Assembly (NCBI RefSeq): GCF_009183655.1
Contig: NZ_WEIO01000002.1
Span: forward strand, 372,001-436,000
Direction: 5' to 3'
Length of the DNA stretch: 64,000 bases
Origin: Bacillus aerolatus
Lineage (GTDB): Bacteria; Bacillota; Bacilli; Bacillales; Domibacillaceae
This document shows, piece after piece, positions 44,571 to 54,035 of this stretch (positions are counted from its first letter, which is position 1; every line of letters starts with the position of its first letter). Position numbers and translations under genes: made by a program. Below the pieces are notes generated by a model that was not told the DNA's origin, searched no databases, and saw only the letters and a program-made list of their open reading frames with translations.

Positions 44571-44931
44571 CTGTGTAAGACAATCAAAACACTTAATCTT
44601 TCAACATCTGAGCCACTCTCACTCTTTGCTGCAAAGAGGCGAGATACTCAAGAAGCGAGAAAACAGAAGCCCGGATCTCTTTTGGTGAAGCATGAAGCCG
44701 ATTGGCGGTCAAGCTGCGCTCTAACAGGTTCAAATGTAGAGGAGTATGGCGGGAGAAGGAAGTTCATCCGTGGGCATGCGGACAGTACCTACAAATATAT
44801 TAATCTTTTCAGCCCTTGGCACAATTGGTGTCAAGGGTTTTGTTTTGTGGGGGAAATAATGAACGGCAAAGCCCTTGTGTTTTTCTTGCATATAATAATG
44901 TATTCAAGACTTAAGAAGACGAGGTGTAGTT
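44571..44931. other. non-coding region with a terminator
   Basis: CCCTTGGCAC (44813-44822) pairs with GTGTCAAGGG (44828-44837) and is followed by TTTTGTTTT, a good intrinsic terminator. The sequence before it (44600-44800) is richer in G+C than its surroundings and is open in one frame, but no family was recognised and the frame crosses the terminator, so no gene is called. Confidence 0.6.
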
Positions 44932-45858
44932 ATGGATCCCTATTATATTAAGAAAGTAGAGAATTACTATAAAGATTTGCTTCAAGGGTGGAATTCCCGT
45001 GTTTATTGGTATTGTTTGGCGGACGCGCAAGTGAAAGGAGAGAGGCCGGATGATGCTTTAGCTTCAATTAATAAAGCATTGTCTTTTTCTAATCCTTACC
45101 CATCCAAAGAAAAGCTTCTTGAAATGAGGAAGGAGATTAAGGCAGGCATAAGGCAAAGGCAGCCTAGCAACGTTTCAGTCGTGGATAGAAAGCGTGGAGA
45201 TGTAACGGGAGATGGAATTGTTGATAATGTCTATCTTACAGCTGACAAAACTGAAGACAGCCCTTTTTGGAAAAATATTACCCTCGTTGTTCAGGATGGA
45301 AGAACGAATGAGTACGAACGAATCCCCCTCAAAGAAAACGCCGGTTATCACCCGACAATCTTTCTTGGTGACTTTACGGGTGACAAGGTGGATGACATTT
45401 TAATCATCATTGACACGGGTGGGAGCGGCGGTACGATTTATGCTTATGTGTTTTCGTTTATAAACGGGAAAATCAGTTTGATTTTTGATTTTGACGCTTT
45501 CAATGAAAAATACAAGTATGAGGTGAATTATAAAAATCACTTTAAAGCTGAGGTGATCAGCTTTAATCTGAAGAAGAAGTATATACTTGACCTGCAGTTA
45601 AAAAGCAAAGAATATTTAGCGGAGATTTATTACCCGAACGGTACATTGAAAGAGCCAATTAAAGGTTGGGTATCTCCTTTATCGGGTCTATATCCAATCG
45701 ATTTTGCAAGGGATGGCACTTATGAGCTGGACGCTTTTCAAAACATCGCTGGCAGATATAATGCAGATGGATTGGGCTGGATGAAAAATGTACTTAAATG
45801 GAATGGCCGCGAATTTGTGCCAGAGCGGCAAACAGTGTCTATCTTCGGTGCAGGATAA
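44932..45858 (+). CDS. TPR and FG-GAP/VCBS-like repeat protein
   Basis: 308 residues, ATG 7 nt after GAGGTG. Residues about 1-75 are helical and TPR-like (DDALASINKALSF). Two EF-hand-like FG-GAP loops follow: GDVTGDGIVDNVYL near 89 and GDFTGDKVDDILII near 147, with Asp-rich calcium-binding patterns. No signal peptide is visible. Proteins of this design occur widely in Bacillales as uncharacterised genes. Function unknown. Confidence 0.78.
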   Translation: MDPYYIKKVENYYKDLLQGWNSRVYWYCLADAQVKGERPDDALASINKALSFSNPYPSKEKLLEMRKEIKAGIRQRQPSNVSVVDRKRGDVTGDGIVDNVYLTADKTEDSPFWKNITLVVQDGRTNEYERIPLKENAGYHPTIFLGDFTGDKVDDILIIIDTGGSGGTIYAYVFSFINGKISLIFDFDAFNEKYKYEVNYKNHFKAEVISFNLKKKYILDLQLKSKEYLAEIYYPNGTLKEPIKGWVSPLSGLYPIDFARDGTYELDAFQNIAGRYNADGLGWMKNVLKWNGREFVPERQTVSIFGAG

Positions 45859-45911
45859 AACCCGGTGGGCATTGATTTTTAAAATGTTTAACGTACCCGG
45901 ACAAATAATTT

Positions 45912-45946
45912 TACCCCTTTTGCTAAACAAGCTAAAGGGGTTTTAT
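45912..45946. terminator. intrinsic terminator
   Basis: ACCCCTTT and AAAGGGGT arms around a 13-nt centre that can itself pair (GCT/AGC), followed by TTTATT. It ends the FG-GAP gene. Confidence 0.85.
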
Positions 45947-46065
45947 TAGTTATTCAACTCAATTCTCACATTAATCATAAGGTTGACTCCGCTGCAAAAA
46001 ATAATTCATATCCTCTCTTATTTCTTCATACGATAAATTAACTTACTATTCTATTACACTCTAAA

Positions 46066-46104
46066 AAATAAAAACTCCTTCCGGATAAAGCAGAAAGGAG
46101 CTTG
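46066..46104 (-). terminator. intrinsic terminator of lexA
   Basis: Read leftward, GCTCCTTTC pairs with GGAAGGAGT around a 10-nt loop and is followed by TTTTATTTTTT. It lies just beyond the lexA stop. Confidence 0.85.
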
Positions 46105-46112
46105 AATGATTA

Positions 46113-46730
46113 TTAATGGATGTGTCTGTATACGCCGATTACTTTTCCGAGGATAGTGACAGTAGGCAGAATAATCGGTTCCATTGATGAATTCTCGGGC
46201 TGAAGGCGGATAAAATCTTTTTCTTTAAAGAAACGCTTGACAGTGGCCTCATCATCTTCTGTCATGGCAACGACAATTTCACCGTTTTTAGCTGTCTGCT
46301 GCTGTCGGACGACTACGTAATCGCCGTTTAAAATACCGGCTTCAATCATGCTGTCACCCATAATTTCCAGCATAAACACGTGTTCATCAGCAGGTGCAAG
46401 CCGTTCTGGTAATGGAAAAAACTCTTCTATGTTTTCAATGGCCGTAATAGGCAAGCCGGCAGTTACTTTCCCGATTAATGGCACGTTCACTACATTTTGT
46501 CTTGGCACAGTATCTTCCATTTCCAATATCTCGATGGCGCGCGGTTTAGTCGGATCACGGCGGATCATTCCTTTGCTCTCCAACCGGGCAAGATGACCAT
46601 GTACGGTTGAACTTGATGCAAGGCCGACCGCTTCTCCTATTTCTCTTACTGAAGGAGGGTATCCTTTTGCTTTAACTTCAAACTTTATAAAATCTAAAAT
46701 ATCCTGCTGCCTTTTCGATAATTTTGTCAT
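46113..46730 (-). CDS. lexA: SOS repressor LexA
   Basis: 205 residues, the same length as B. subtilis LexA, from the ATG preceded by GAGGTG; an upstream in-frame ATG at 46778 lies beyond the promoter -10 and is not used. The N-terminal winged helix spans 1-65. The self-cleavage site is Ala91-Gly92 (KVTAG), the catalytic Ser is 127 (GDSM) and the Lys is 165 (ATVKRF). It represses SOS genes until RecA filaments stimulate autocleavage. It is divergent from yneA with LexA boxes between, so it is autoregulated. Confidence 0.97.
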   Translation of the reverse strand: MTKLSKRQQDILDFIKFEVKAKGYPPSVREIGEAVGLASSSTVHGHLARLESKGMIRRDPTKPRAIEILEMEDTVPRQNVVNVPLIGKVTAGLPITAIENIEEFFPLPERLAPADEHVFMLEIMGDSMIEAGILNGDYVVVRQQQTAKNGEIVVAMTEDDEATVKRFFKEKDFIRLQPENSSMEPIILPTVTILGKVIGVYRHIH

Positions 46731-46763
46731 TTGTCTGCACCTCTTGAATTGTCTTTTTCCTGT

Positions 46764-46792
46764 ATTATAACATGACACTTTTTAGGATACAA
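46764..46792 (-). promoter_or_regulatory. lexA: lexA promoter
   Basis: On the minus strand TTGTAT and TATAAT are spaced by 17 bp. The -35 overlaps the LexA box at 46790-46803. Confidence 0.75.
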
Positions 46793-46803
46793 ACATAAGT
46801 TCG
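46790..46803. promoter_or_regulatory. LexA (DinR) box 1
   Basis: CAAACATAAGTTCG matches the Bacillus LexA consensus CGAAC-N4-GTTCG with one mismatch. It covers the lexA -35 box. Confidence 0.75.
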
Positions 46804-46812
46804 AATACACTC

Positions 46813-46841
46813 TTGACACAAACAAATGTTCCTACTACAAT
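46813..46841 (+). promoter_or_regulatory. yneA: yneA promoter with LexA box 2 in the spacer
   Basis: TTGACA and TACAAT are separated by 17 bp. CAAACAAATGTTCC (46819-46832), two mismatches from the LexA consensus, fills most of the spacer. Confidence 0.8.
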
Positions 46842-46855
46842 GAAACATGAATATA

Positions 46856-46869
46856 CGAACGAACATTCG
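46856..46869. promoter_or_regulatory. LexA (DinR) box 3
   Basis: CGAACGAACATTCG matches CGAAC-N4-GTTCG with one mismatch. It lies just after the yneA start of transcription and before its ribosome site. Confidence 0.75.
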
Positions 46870-46887
46870 GATTAAGGAGGACAATTG

Positions 46888-47211
46888 ATGATGAAAACAC
46901 TTGTGAAAGAGAACTCTTTTGTTCTATTATTTATAGCTGTTACAATAATGGCGGGGGTTATGCTGATCTTGAATATGAGTGAAGAACACAATCCTTATAA
47001 GGAGATCACGGTGCAGGAGGGGGATTCACTCTGGAGCATTGCCGGTCAATACGTTAAAGAGAACGGAATGAAAGAAGAGGATTTTATCATATGGGTACAG
47101 AAAGAGAATAAGCTGTACTCCGCCAAAATAATACCGGGGGATACGCTCGTCATACCGGTTGATTCATCTCAATCTTATCCGGACAGCCAAGTCGCATTTA
47201 AAGAGGAGTAG
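46888..47211 (+). CDS. yneA: SOS cell division suppressor YneA
   Basis: 107 residues, ATG 7 nt after AAGGAGG. One N-terminal membrane helix (about 9-30, LLFIAVTIMAGVMLI) and a C-terminal LysM domain (TVQEGDSLWSIAGQYV to GDTLVIPV) are the YneA architecture. It is exported and blocks division during DNA damage. It is first in the yneA-yneB-ynzC unit, behind a LexA-controlled promoter. Confidence 0.93.
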   Translation: MMKTLVKENSFVLLFIAVTIMAGVMLILNMSEEHNPYKEITVQEGDSLWSIAGQYVKENGMKEEDFIIWVQKENKLYSAKIIPGDTLVIPVDSSQSYPDSQVAFKEE

Positions 47212-47217
47212 TTTTAA

Positions 47218-47874
<657 letters not shown>

Positions 47875-47991
47875 GCGTCTTTCTTGTTTACATAGTTCTT
47901 TTTTTATAAGATAAAGGTAAGAAACTACAGAAAGGAGTGTCTGCTAAATTATAAGCAAGAATGGTTATGTATAATTTAGCAGCAGTGATCT

Positions 47992-48225
47992 ATGCTTTCT
48001 TCAGATAAACTTACCCGCATTAACGAACTTTCTAAAAAGTCGAAATCAGAAGGGCTGACGGCAGACGAAAAAATAGAGCAAGCCAGTTTGCGCCAGGAAT
48101 ATTTAAAAGTTTTTCGTTCGTCTATGAAAAATACGGTGGAAACTGTACGTATTTTTGACCCGGAAGGCAATGAAGTGACGCCCCAAAAAATTAAAGATAT
48201 TCAAAATCGAAAGAACATGCATTAA
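47992..48225 (+). CDS. ynzC: DUF896 protein YnzC
   Basis: 77 residues, the same length as B. subtilis YnzC. It opens with LTRINELSKKSKSEGLTADE and contains RQEYLKVFRSSMKNTVETV, the DUF896 helical-hairpin pattern. Third gene of the SOS unit. Molecular function unknown. Confidence 0.92.
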   Translation: MLSSDKLTRINELSKKSKSEGLTADEKIEQASLRQEYLKVFRSSMKNTVETVRIFDPEGNEVTPQKIKDIQNRKNMH

Positions 48226-48227
48226 TC

Positions 48228-48252
48228 AGCCGGCGCCTGTCGGTTTTTTTTG
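48228..48252 (+). terminator. intrinsic terminator after ynzC
   Basis: A short GC-rich stem (GCCG with CGGT) directly precedes eight T. Confidence 0.6.
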
Positions 48253-48365
48253 TTGGGAAAAACAACGAGAGAATACGAATTGTTCGCCACAGAAATCTTG
48301 TATATTTTTATAAAGACCTATAATATTAAGAGGAAACAATATTTGTCGATGAAAGGAAGTTTGTC

Positions 48366-50372
48366 ATGTTTGATAAAGTTGATCAACTAGCTGTAAATAC
48401 GATCCGCACTCTTTCTATAGATGCGATTGAAAAAGCAAATTCTGGACACCCGGGACTACCAATGGGGGCGGCGCCAATGGCGTACACGCTTTGGAGCCGT
48501 TATATGAACCATAACCCTAAAAATTCAAAATGGTTTAATCGTGACCGTTTCGTTTTATCGGCTGGGCACGGATCTATGCTTCTATATAGCCTTCTGCATT
48601 TATCCGGTTATGATTTGTCTATGGATGAAATAAAGAATTTCCGCCAATGGGGCAGCAAAACCCCCGGACACCCTGAATACGGTCATACAGATGGCGTAGA
48701 AGCAACAACAGGACCGCTTGGTCAAGGAATTGCAATGGCTGTGGGGATGGCGATGGCTGAAAGACACTTAGCAGCTGTTTATAACAAAGACAAGTACGAA
48801 GTAGTGAACCATTTTACATACACGCTCTGTGGCGATGGCGACTTAATGGAAGGTGTTGCTTCAGAAGCCGCTTCTCTTGCCGCTCATCTTAAACTGGGTC
48901 GTTTAATTGTTTTGTATGATTCCAACGATATTTCTCTTGATGGCGACCTTGACAAGTCGTTTTCAGAAAGTGTAGAAGGCCGGTTTAAAGCATATGGCTG
49001 GCAGTATATTCGTGTAGAAGACGGAAATGACATGGAAGAGATTTCTAGAGCTATCGAAGAAGCGAAACAAGATGAAACGCGACCGACGATGATTGAAGTA
49101 AAAACAGTGATTGGTTACGGTTCACCTAATAAATCAGGCAAGTCAGACGTTCACGGTGCTCCACTTGGTGAAGAAGAAATGAAACTAACGAAAGAATATT
49201 ATAAGTGGACATTTGAACAAGATTTTCATGTGCCGGAAGAAGTGTACAGCCGTTTTGAAGAATCGATTATTCAAAAAGGAAAAACAGCCGAGCAAGAATG
49301 GGACAAATTGTTCGATGAATACAAAAAACAATATCCTGAACTTGGCCAAAAGCTAGAGGCAGCGATTAATGGCGAACTAGCTGAAGGATGGGATAAAGAC
49401 ATCCCGTCTTATGAAGAAGGAAAAAGCTTGGCAAGCCGCGCTTCCTCCGGAGAGGTGTTGAATGCGATTGCTAAAAACCTCCCTACATTTATCGGTGGAT
49501 CAGCCGACTTAGCCGGATCTAATAAAACAATGATTAAAAACGGTAAAGACTTTTTCCCGGATGCGTATGAAGGCCGCAACATTTGGTTCGGTGTACGGGA
49601 GTTTGGCATGGGAGCTGCGATGAACGGGATGGCTCTCCACGGAGGACTTCAAGTATTTGGCGGCACATTCTTTGTTTTCTCTGATTATTTGCGTCCGGCC
49701 ATTCGATTAGCAGCCTTGATGGGGCTTCCTGTTACGTATGTATTTACACATGATAGCATCGCTGTTGGAGAAGACGGACCGACACATGAGCCGATCGAGC
49801 AGCTTTCTGCACTCCGGTCGATTCCCAATCTTTCAATTATCCGCCCGGCAGACGGCAACGAGACAGCTGCGGCTTGGAAATTAGCAGTATCTTCTAAATC
49901 AACACCGACTGCACTCGTGCTGACCCGCCAAAACTTAGAGACGATCAAAGGGTCTTCTGAAACAGCTGAAGAAGGAGTGGCGAAAGGAGCGTATGTGATT
50001 TCGCCGGCTGAGAAAGCCACAGCCGACCTGCTTCTGTTAGCTACCGGTTCAGAAGTGAACCTCGCAGTAGAAGCTCAAAAAGTGCTTCAACAAGAAGGTA
50101 TCCATGCAACTGTTGTCAGCATGCCATCATGGGATCGCTTCGAACAACAAAGTGCAGAATATAAACGTTCTGTTCTCCCTAAAGAAGTGAAAAAGCGCCT
50201 TGCTATTGAAATGGGTGCTTCTCTCGGATGGGAACGCTACACTGGCGACGAAGGTGATATTATCGCTATTGATCAGTTTGGTGCCTCCGCACCTGGTGAG
50301 ACAGTGATGAAAGAATATGGATTCACTGTTGAAAATGTTGTTTCCCGTGCGAAAGCATTAATAGACAATTAA
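48366..50372 (+). CDS. tkt: transketolase
   Basis: 668 residues behind GAAAGGAAG. The thiamine diphosphate-binding region [17 protein letters not shown] is near residue 155, with [18 protein letters not shown] near the start, and the pyrimidine and C-terminal domains follow ([18 protein letters not shown]). It exchanges two-carbon units between sugar phosphates in the pentose phosphate pathway. Full length and single copy in the window. It has its own upstream gap and a strong terminator. Confidence 0.97.
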   Translation: MFDKVDQLAVNTIRTLSIDAIEKANSGHPGLPMGAAPMAYTLWSRYMNHNPKNSKWFNRDRFVLSAGHGSMLLYSLLHLSGYDLSMDEIKNFRQWGSKTPGHPEYGHTDGVEATTGPLGQGIAMAVGMAMAERHLAAVYNKDKYEVVNHFTYTLCGDGDLMEGVASEAASLAAHLKLGRLIVLYDSNDISLDGDLDKSFSESVEGRFKAYGWQYIRVEDGNDMEEISRAIEEAKQDETRPTMIEVKTVIGYGSPNKSGKSDVHGAPLGEEEMKLTKEYYKWTFEQDFHVPEEVYSRFEESIIQKGKTAEQEWDKLFDEYKKQYPELGQKLEAAINGELAEGWDKDIPSYEEGKSLASRASSGEVLNAIAKNLPTFIGGSADLAGSNKTMIKNGKDFFPDAYEGRNIWFGVREFGMGAAMNGMALHGGLQVFGGTFFVFSDYLRPAIRLAALMGLPVTYVFTHDSIAVGEDGPTHEPIEQLSALRSIPNLSIIRPADGNETAAAWKLAVSSKSTPTALVLTRQNLETIKGSSETAEEGVAKGAYVISPAEKATADLLLLATGSEVNLAVEAQKVLQQEGIHATVVSMPSWDRFEQQSAEYKRSVLPKEVKKRLAIEMGASLGWERYTGDEGDIIAIDQFGASAPGETVMKEYGFTVENVVSRAKALIDN

Positions 50373-50384
50373 TGGGATAAAAGA

Positions 50385-50426
50385 AAAGGCCAGTTTTGCT
50401 TTGTAGCAAACCGGCCTTTTCTTGTT
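50385..50426. terminator. intrinsic terminator after tkt
   Basis: AAAAGGCC(A)GTTTTGC pairs with GCAAACCGGCCTTTT, followed by CTTGTTG. The A/T-flanked stem could work in both directions. Confidence 0.88.
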
Positions 50427-50526
50427 GTTAATCGACAAAACTAGTGGCCGTTTTTTCCAAAATTCAACAACCTCAACACACGTTCTTTCTTATAATAAGG
50501 AAAAGGACAAGCAGGAGGTAAAATGA

Positions 50527-50973
50527 ATGAGAAGCTATCAAATTTACTGGATCGGGGATGAATTTGCCCATTATTTTTACGGGCGTGAACAGAACTTTTT
50601 TCAGTTATTTTTTGAAAGCTCCATGAATGGGAATGGAGAAAAAAGTGTAATAGAAAAGCAAATCCAATACATCACGGAAAAATTCTCTCTGCGTTCCATA
50701 GCTTCTGTTTTAAATGAAGCTTTGGCAGGCAGAGAGAGTTTCTCGTCCGAAAATAATCACCTTTACACGATTGAGTTGCCGAAGCAAAAAGGAAAGGCAA
50801 TCCTGTCAGCTGAAGAAAAATGCCTTTATTTAAAGGCTTCCGGCAGCTATGAAGTGGAAACGGTTTTTTTCCATTCTTTAAAAAAATTAAATGCTTGTTT
50901 GTTCGCTGTGGATTTTGAGAGAAAAAATTATGGCTGGCTCGAACCCATAAAGAAAGAAATTTTGTTTAAGTGA
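50527..50973 (+). CDS. sirA: sporulation inhibitor of replication SirA
   Basis: 148 residues, as in B. subtilis, behind GCAGGAGG. It begins RSYQIYWIGDEFAHYFYGRE, the SirA/YneE pattern. SirA binds DnaA and stops new rounds of replication at sporulation onset. Position between tkt and yneF is conserved. No sigma-H or 0A box was confidently read upstream. Confidence 0.88.
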   Translation: MRSYQIYWIGDEFAHYFYGREQNFFQLFFESSMNGNGEKSVIEKQIQYITEKFSLRSIASVLNEALAGRESFSSENNHLYTIELPKQKGKAILSAEEKCLYLKASGSYEVETVFFHSLKKLNACLFAVDFERKNYGWLEPIKKEILFK

Positions 50974-51053
50974 AGAAAATTTCTCTTTCATGTTGTATAA
51001 TGGCTTTCGGTTTAGTAAACTTTTAGTAGACAACATGAAGGAGGAAGTATTTT

Positions 51054-51269
51054 ATGTGGTATGTACTCGTCGGAATTCTGGCTTTAGCTGCCGGGGTTGC
51101 GCTTGGATTTTTTATAGCCCGTAAATATATGATGGACTATTTAAAGAAGAATCCACCAATTAATGAACAAATGCTGCGAATGATGATGATGCAAATGGGG
51201 ATGAAGCCTTCCCAGAAAAAAATAAATCAAATGATGTCCCAAATGAACAAGCAATTTAATGATAAGTAA
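51054..51269 (+). CDS. yneF: YneF family membrane protein
   Basis: 71 residues behind AAGGAGGAAG. One N-terminal membrane helix ([21 protein letters not shown]) and a charged tail with [19 protein letters not shown], the conserved UPF0154 signature. Function unknown; the location matches B. subtilis. Confidence 0.92.
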   Translation: MWYVLVGILALAAGVALGFFIARKYMMDYLKKNPPINEQMLRMMMMQMGMKPSQKKINQMMSQMNKQFNDK

Positions 51270-51270
51270 A

Positions 51271-51303
51271 CAGCGCTCAATTTTGAGTGCTTTTTATTTT
51301 TTT
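51271..51303 (+). terminator. intrinsic terminator after yneF
   Basis: AGCGCTCAA pairs with TTGAGTGCT and is followed by TTTTTATTTTTTT. Confidence 0.88.
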
Positions 51304-51320
51304 CGAGCGAAATCAACACA

Positions 51321-51357
51321 AAAATGAGCAGGTGTTTGATAAAACCCTGCTCATTTT
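51321..51357. terminator. intrinsic terminator of ynzD, possibly bidirectional
   Basis: AAAATGAGCAGG and CCTGCTCATTTT form a perfect 12-bp stem touching the ynzD stop codon. Read leftward it is followed by TG, so the T-run is within the stem end. Confidence 0.75.
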
Positions 51358-51553
51358 AATTAGGCATTTGTTTATGTTTATGGTTATATGAATAAGATGA
51401 ATGAATATATTTACGGTTATAATCGTTTAATAACAGGTCAAGTTCCTGGCTGTATTTAACAGCAAGAGGAGAATTTAATCCATTAACTGCGACAATTTTG
51501 AATAGCTCCATTCGTTTCTTTTCAATAGCATCCAGTAAGTTATCTTTGCACAC
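51356..51553 (-). CDS. ynzD: Spo0E-like aspartyl-phosphate phosphatase YnzD
   Basis: 65 residues from GTG preceded by AAAGGAA. IEKKRMELFKIVAVNG, then SQELDLLLNDYNRK, is the Spo0E pattern (the SQELD motif). Such proteins remove phosphate from Spo0A~P and delay sporulation. It is transcribed against its neighbours, as in B. subtilis. Confidence 0.88.
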   Translation of the reverse strand: MCKDNLLDAIEKKRMELFKIVAVNGLNSPLAVKYSQELDLLLNDYNRKYIHSSYSYNHKHKQMPN

Positions 51554-51765
51554 AGCAGTAATTCCTTTCTATGTAGTAATAAGCCAGTCTCTGCCAGTTT
51601 CTTTAGTATACCCAAACTTTGACTTTTTTTCAAAAACAAAATCATTTTTTGTAAAGAAATTCATACTTATTTACGCAGGGAAAGGTCACAAATTATTCAT
51701 AACTCTTTTTTCGCTTCCCGTTCTAAACTTTGTTACAATGTCAATGGAAAGGCAGGGGGTTCTCA

Positions 51766-52473
51766 TTGAACGATATTAATTTGTTTTTAGCCTTTGGAGC
51801 AGGCTTTCTCAGCTTTATTTCACCTTGCTGTTTGCCGTTGTATCCCGCATTTCTTTCTTATATTACCGGCATGAGCGTCAATGAATTAAAAAATGAGAAT
51901 AAAATGCTGCAAAGAAGAAGCATGTTGCATACACTTTTCTTTTTATTAGGGTTTTCAATAATATTTATCTCACTAGGGTTTGCATCAAGCTTTATCGGCA
52001 GTCTATTGTTTCAATATCAAGATTTGATACGGCAAATCGGCGCCATCTTTATTGTCTTCTTTGGTCTTGTTGTTACAGGTATTCTGCAGCCAAAATTCAT
52101 GATGACTGATAAGCGAATGGAATTTAAAAGCCGTCCGAGCGGCTATGTCGGCTCTACGTTGATCGGTCTGGCTTTTGCTGCTGGTTGGACGCCTTGTACG
52201 GGTCCTATTTTGCTGTCTGTCTTTGCCCTTGCAGCAAGTAACCCAGGGTCCGGTTTGTTTTATATGATCGCTTATACGCTTGGATTTGCGATTCCGTTTT
52301 TTATTTTGTCTTTCTTTATCAGCCGCATGAAATGGATCCGCACTCACAGCGGAATCATTATGAAAGTAGGCGGTTATATCATGATTGTCATGGGGATTGT
52401 TTTATTTTTTGATTGGATGACAAAAATTATTATTTTCTTAAGTCCTTTCTTCGGCGGCTTTACTGGATTCTAA
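51766..52473 (+). CDS. ccdA: cytochrome c biogenesis thiol transporter CcdA
   Basis: 235 residues from TTG behind GCAGGGGG; this start gives the same length as B. subtilis CcdA. Six membrane helices; the redox Cys are in [11 protein letters not shown] (helix 1) and [12 protein letters not shown] (helix 4). It passes reducing equivalents from cytoplasmic thioredoxin to extracytoplasmic thiol proteins for cytochrome c maturation and spore development. Confidence 0.95.
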   Translation: MNDINLFLAFGAGFLSFISPCCLPLYPAFLSYITGMSVNELKNENKMLQRRSMLHTLFFLLGFSIIFISLGFASSFIGSLLFQYQDLIRQIGAIFIVFFGLVVTGILQPKFMMTDKRMEFKSRPSGYVGSTLIGLAFAAGWTPCTGPILLSVFALAASNPGSGLFYMIAYTLGFAIPFFILSFFISRMKWIRTHSGIIMKVGGYIMIVMGIVLFFDWMTKIIIFLSPFFGGFTGF

Positions 52474-52557
52474 CTCACAAGAAAGCAGTTTTTGTCTTTT
52501 TAGTGAAAATCAATTATAATAGCAAGGCAAATGTATACGAGATAAGGAATGATGAAG

Positions 52558-53049
52558 ATGTTGCTTGTTGCTTCATCCATTTTGGCGGTTTTGATGGGAA
52601 TTGCAGCCATGATTATTCGCATGAAAGCTGCCAAAAAACCAACTTCCGCTAAAAAGATTATTTTGCCTCCGCTTTTTATGAGTACGGGCGCGCTGATGTT
52701 TGTGATCCCTGAGTTTCGAATCACTTCTATGCAGCTGCTCGAAGCAATGACTGTTGGAATGTTATTTTCGATTTTATTGATCAAAACATCGAATTTTGAA
52801 ATTCGCAATGATGATATTTATTTAAAGCGTTCAAAAGCGTTTCCGATTATTTTAATCAGTCTTTTGATCATTCGGATTATCGGTAAAGTGGTATTAAGTG
52901 CAACCGTTCACCTTGGGGAATTGAGCGGAATGTTTTTTATTTTGGCTTTTTCGATGATTGTTCCGTGGCGAATATCTATGTATTGGCAATATCGGAAGCT
53001 GAAGGCGGAATTAGCTAAAGGTCCGCTTAATAATAAAACAATCTTATGA
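52558..53049 (+). CDS. ccdC: CcdC (YneJ) membrane protein
   Basis: 163 residues from ATG 52558, 9 nt after AAGGA; two earlier in-frame ATGs sit on the ribosome site. It has four or five membrane helices and the conserved block RMKAAKKPTSAKKIILPPLF, with FMSTGALMFVIPEF. CcdC is linked to cytochrome c genes but its role is unclear. In B. subtilis the response-regulator-like gene yneI lies between ccdA and ccdC; here only 84 bp of non-coding DNA is found. Confidence 0.9.
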   Translation: MLLVASSILAVLMGIAAMIIRMKAAKKPTSAKKIILPPLFMSTGALMFVIPEFRITSMQLLEAMTVGMLFSILLIKTSNFEIRNDDIYLKRSKAFPIILISLLIIRIIGKVVLSATVHLGELSGMFFILAFSMIVPWRISMYWQYRKLKAELAKGPLNNKTIL

Positions 53050-53086
53050 AAGAAAGAGCTTGCGAATGCCGCAAGCTCTTTCTTTT
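53049..53086. terminator. bidirectional terminator between ccdC and yneK
   Basis: AAAGAAAGAGCTTGC pairs with GCAAGCTCTTTCTTT around GAATGCC, with T-rich ends on both strands. It serves two convergent genes. Confidence 0.92.
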
Positions 53087-53510
53087 AAAATAAGTATTCA
53101 TACGGTGACATATCGATTTTCATCTCTTTCAGCTTTTTGCGCAAAAACTTATGATCCCTTTTCGGAGTAGCGACAATATAGCCGCGAATAACTAAATCTT
53201 GCGTGATGACTTTCGCTTTTTCATTTAATGCAAGTTCCCCAATCTTTCCAGCGATTTTTTGGCGGGCGACATCCCGGAAAAGTTCAGGTACTGGGCTGAC
53301 GAGCTCTTCCAGCAGCTCTTTTTCAGGCTGCTTCCACAGCTTTCGCGTTTGGTTGACGTAATATTCTTCCCAGTCTAAATCTGATTTTCCATCTTCTTTC
53401 GGAAACCTCTTTAAAAACTTGCGAAACATAAAAAAACCGCCGATCGCAAAACTGCCGACCAGTATAATGACCCATAAAAGTATAAAATAAGAAAACCAAC
53501 CTTGCAGCAT
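53085..53510 (-). CDS. yneK: DUF2621 protein YneK
   Basis: 141 residues from the ATG 8 nt after GGAGG; the longer frame to 53573 lacks a ribosome site. One N-terminal membrane helix (FILLWVIILVGSFAIGGFFMF) is followed by a charged cytoplasmic domain with DWEEYYVNQTRKLW and IGELALNEKAKVITQDLVIRG. The family has no known function; the position next to ccdC is conserved. Confidence 0.88.
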   Translation of the reverse strand: MLQGWFSYFILLWVIILVGSFAIGGFFMFRKFLKRFPKEDGKSDLDWEEYYVNQTRKLWKQPEKELLEELVSPVPELFRDVARQKIAGKIGELALNEKAKVITQDLVIRGYIVATPKRDHKFLRKKLKEMKIDMSPYEYLF

Positions 53511-53609
53511 GATGGCAACCTCCATATTTCTCAACTGTCGCTCCCCATTATAGACAAATGAGAAAGCTGACACAACAGTAAAGGCGAGTTAGCTGTCCAT
53601 TGAAAAAAA

Positions 53610-53930
53610 TTAACCTTTCAACGGATAATTCAAAATCACAACTCCGAAAATAATGGCAGATAATCCGATAAACGTTTGAAAAGTGAATGCTTCTTTCCAA
53701 ATGAGAATGCCGATTAAAGCGGTAAGCGCCGTGCCTACTCCCGACCAGATGGCATACGCCACACTGAGCGGAATCGTCTTCAAAGAAAGAGACAAAGCGT
53801 AAAAGGCAGCACCGTAACCGACAGTAACAATGAGGGAAGGCAGCCATTTCGTAAACCCTTCAGACGCTTTCAACATGGAACTTCCAATCACTTCACTTAC
53901 AATCGCAAAAGCGAGCAATAAATAAGGCAT
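53610..53930 (-). CDS. small multidrug resistance (SMR) efflux protein
   Basis: 106 residues, four membrane helices, starting PYLLLAFAIVSEVIGSSMLK with the essential membrane Glu in helix 1 and AYAIWSGVGTALTALIG in helix 3, behind AGGAG. SMR proteins work as antiparallel dimers exporting lipophilic cations or guanidinium. A single gene here, not a paired EbrAB type. Guanidinium export would be of interest because of the ureohydrolase-like gene far upstream, but there is no direct link. Confidence 0.93.
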   Translation of the reverse strand: MPYLLLAFAIVSEVIGSSMLKASEGFTKWLPSLIVTVGYGAAFYALSLSLKTIPLSVAYAIWSGVGTALTALIGILIWKEAFTFQTFIGLSAIIFGVVILNYPLKG

Positions 53931-54035
53931 TATATTTCTCCTTTTTGTTCTTAGTTTACCAGTTTTTGAAGTGATTTGCTTTCTGAGGGTTTTTCGTTAC
54001 TATGGAATTAACAGACTTTTTTAGAGGTGAAATTA

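Noticed and set aside
44682-44951. 89-codon open frame on the plus strand
   Set aside because: It runs through a clear terminator hairpin and into the start of the next gene, has no recognised family and a poor start.
52413-52652. 79-codon frame spanning ccdA end and ccdC start
   Set aside because: Overlaps two conserved genes in another frame and has no family or ribosome site.
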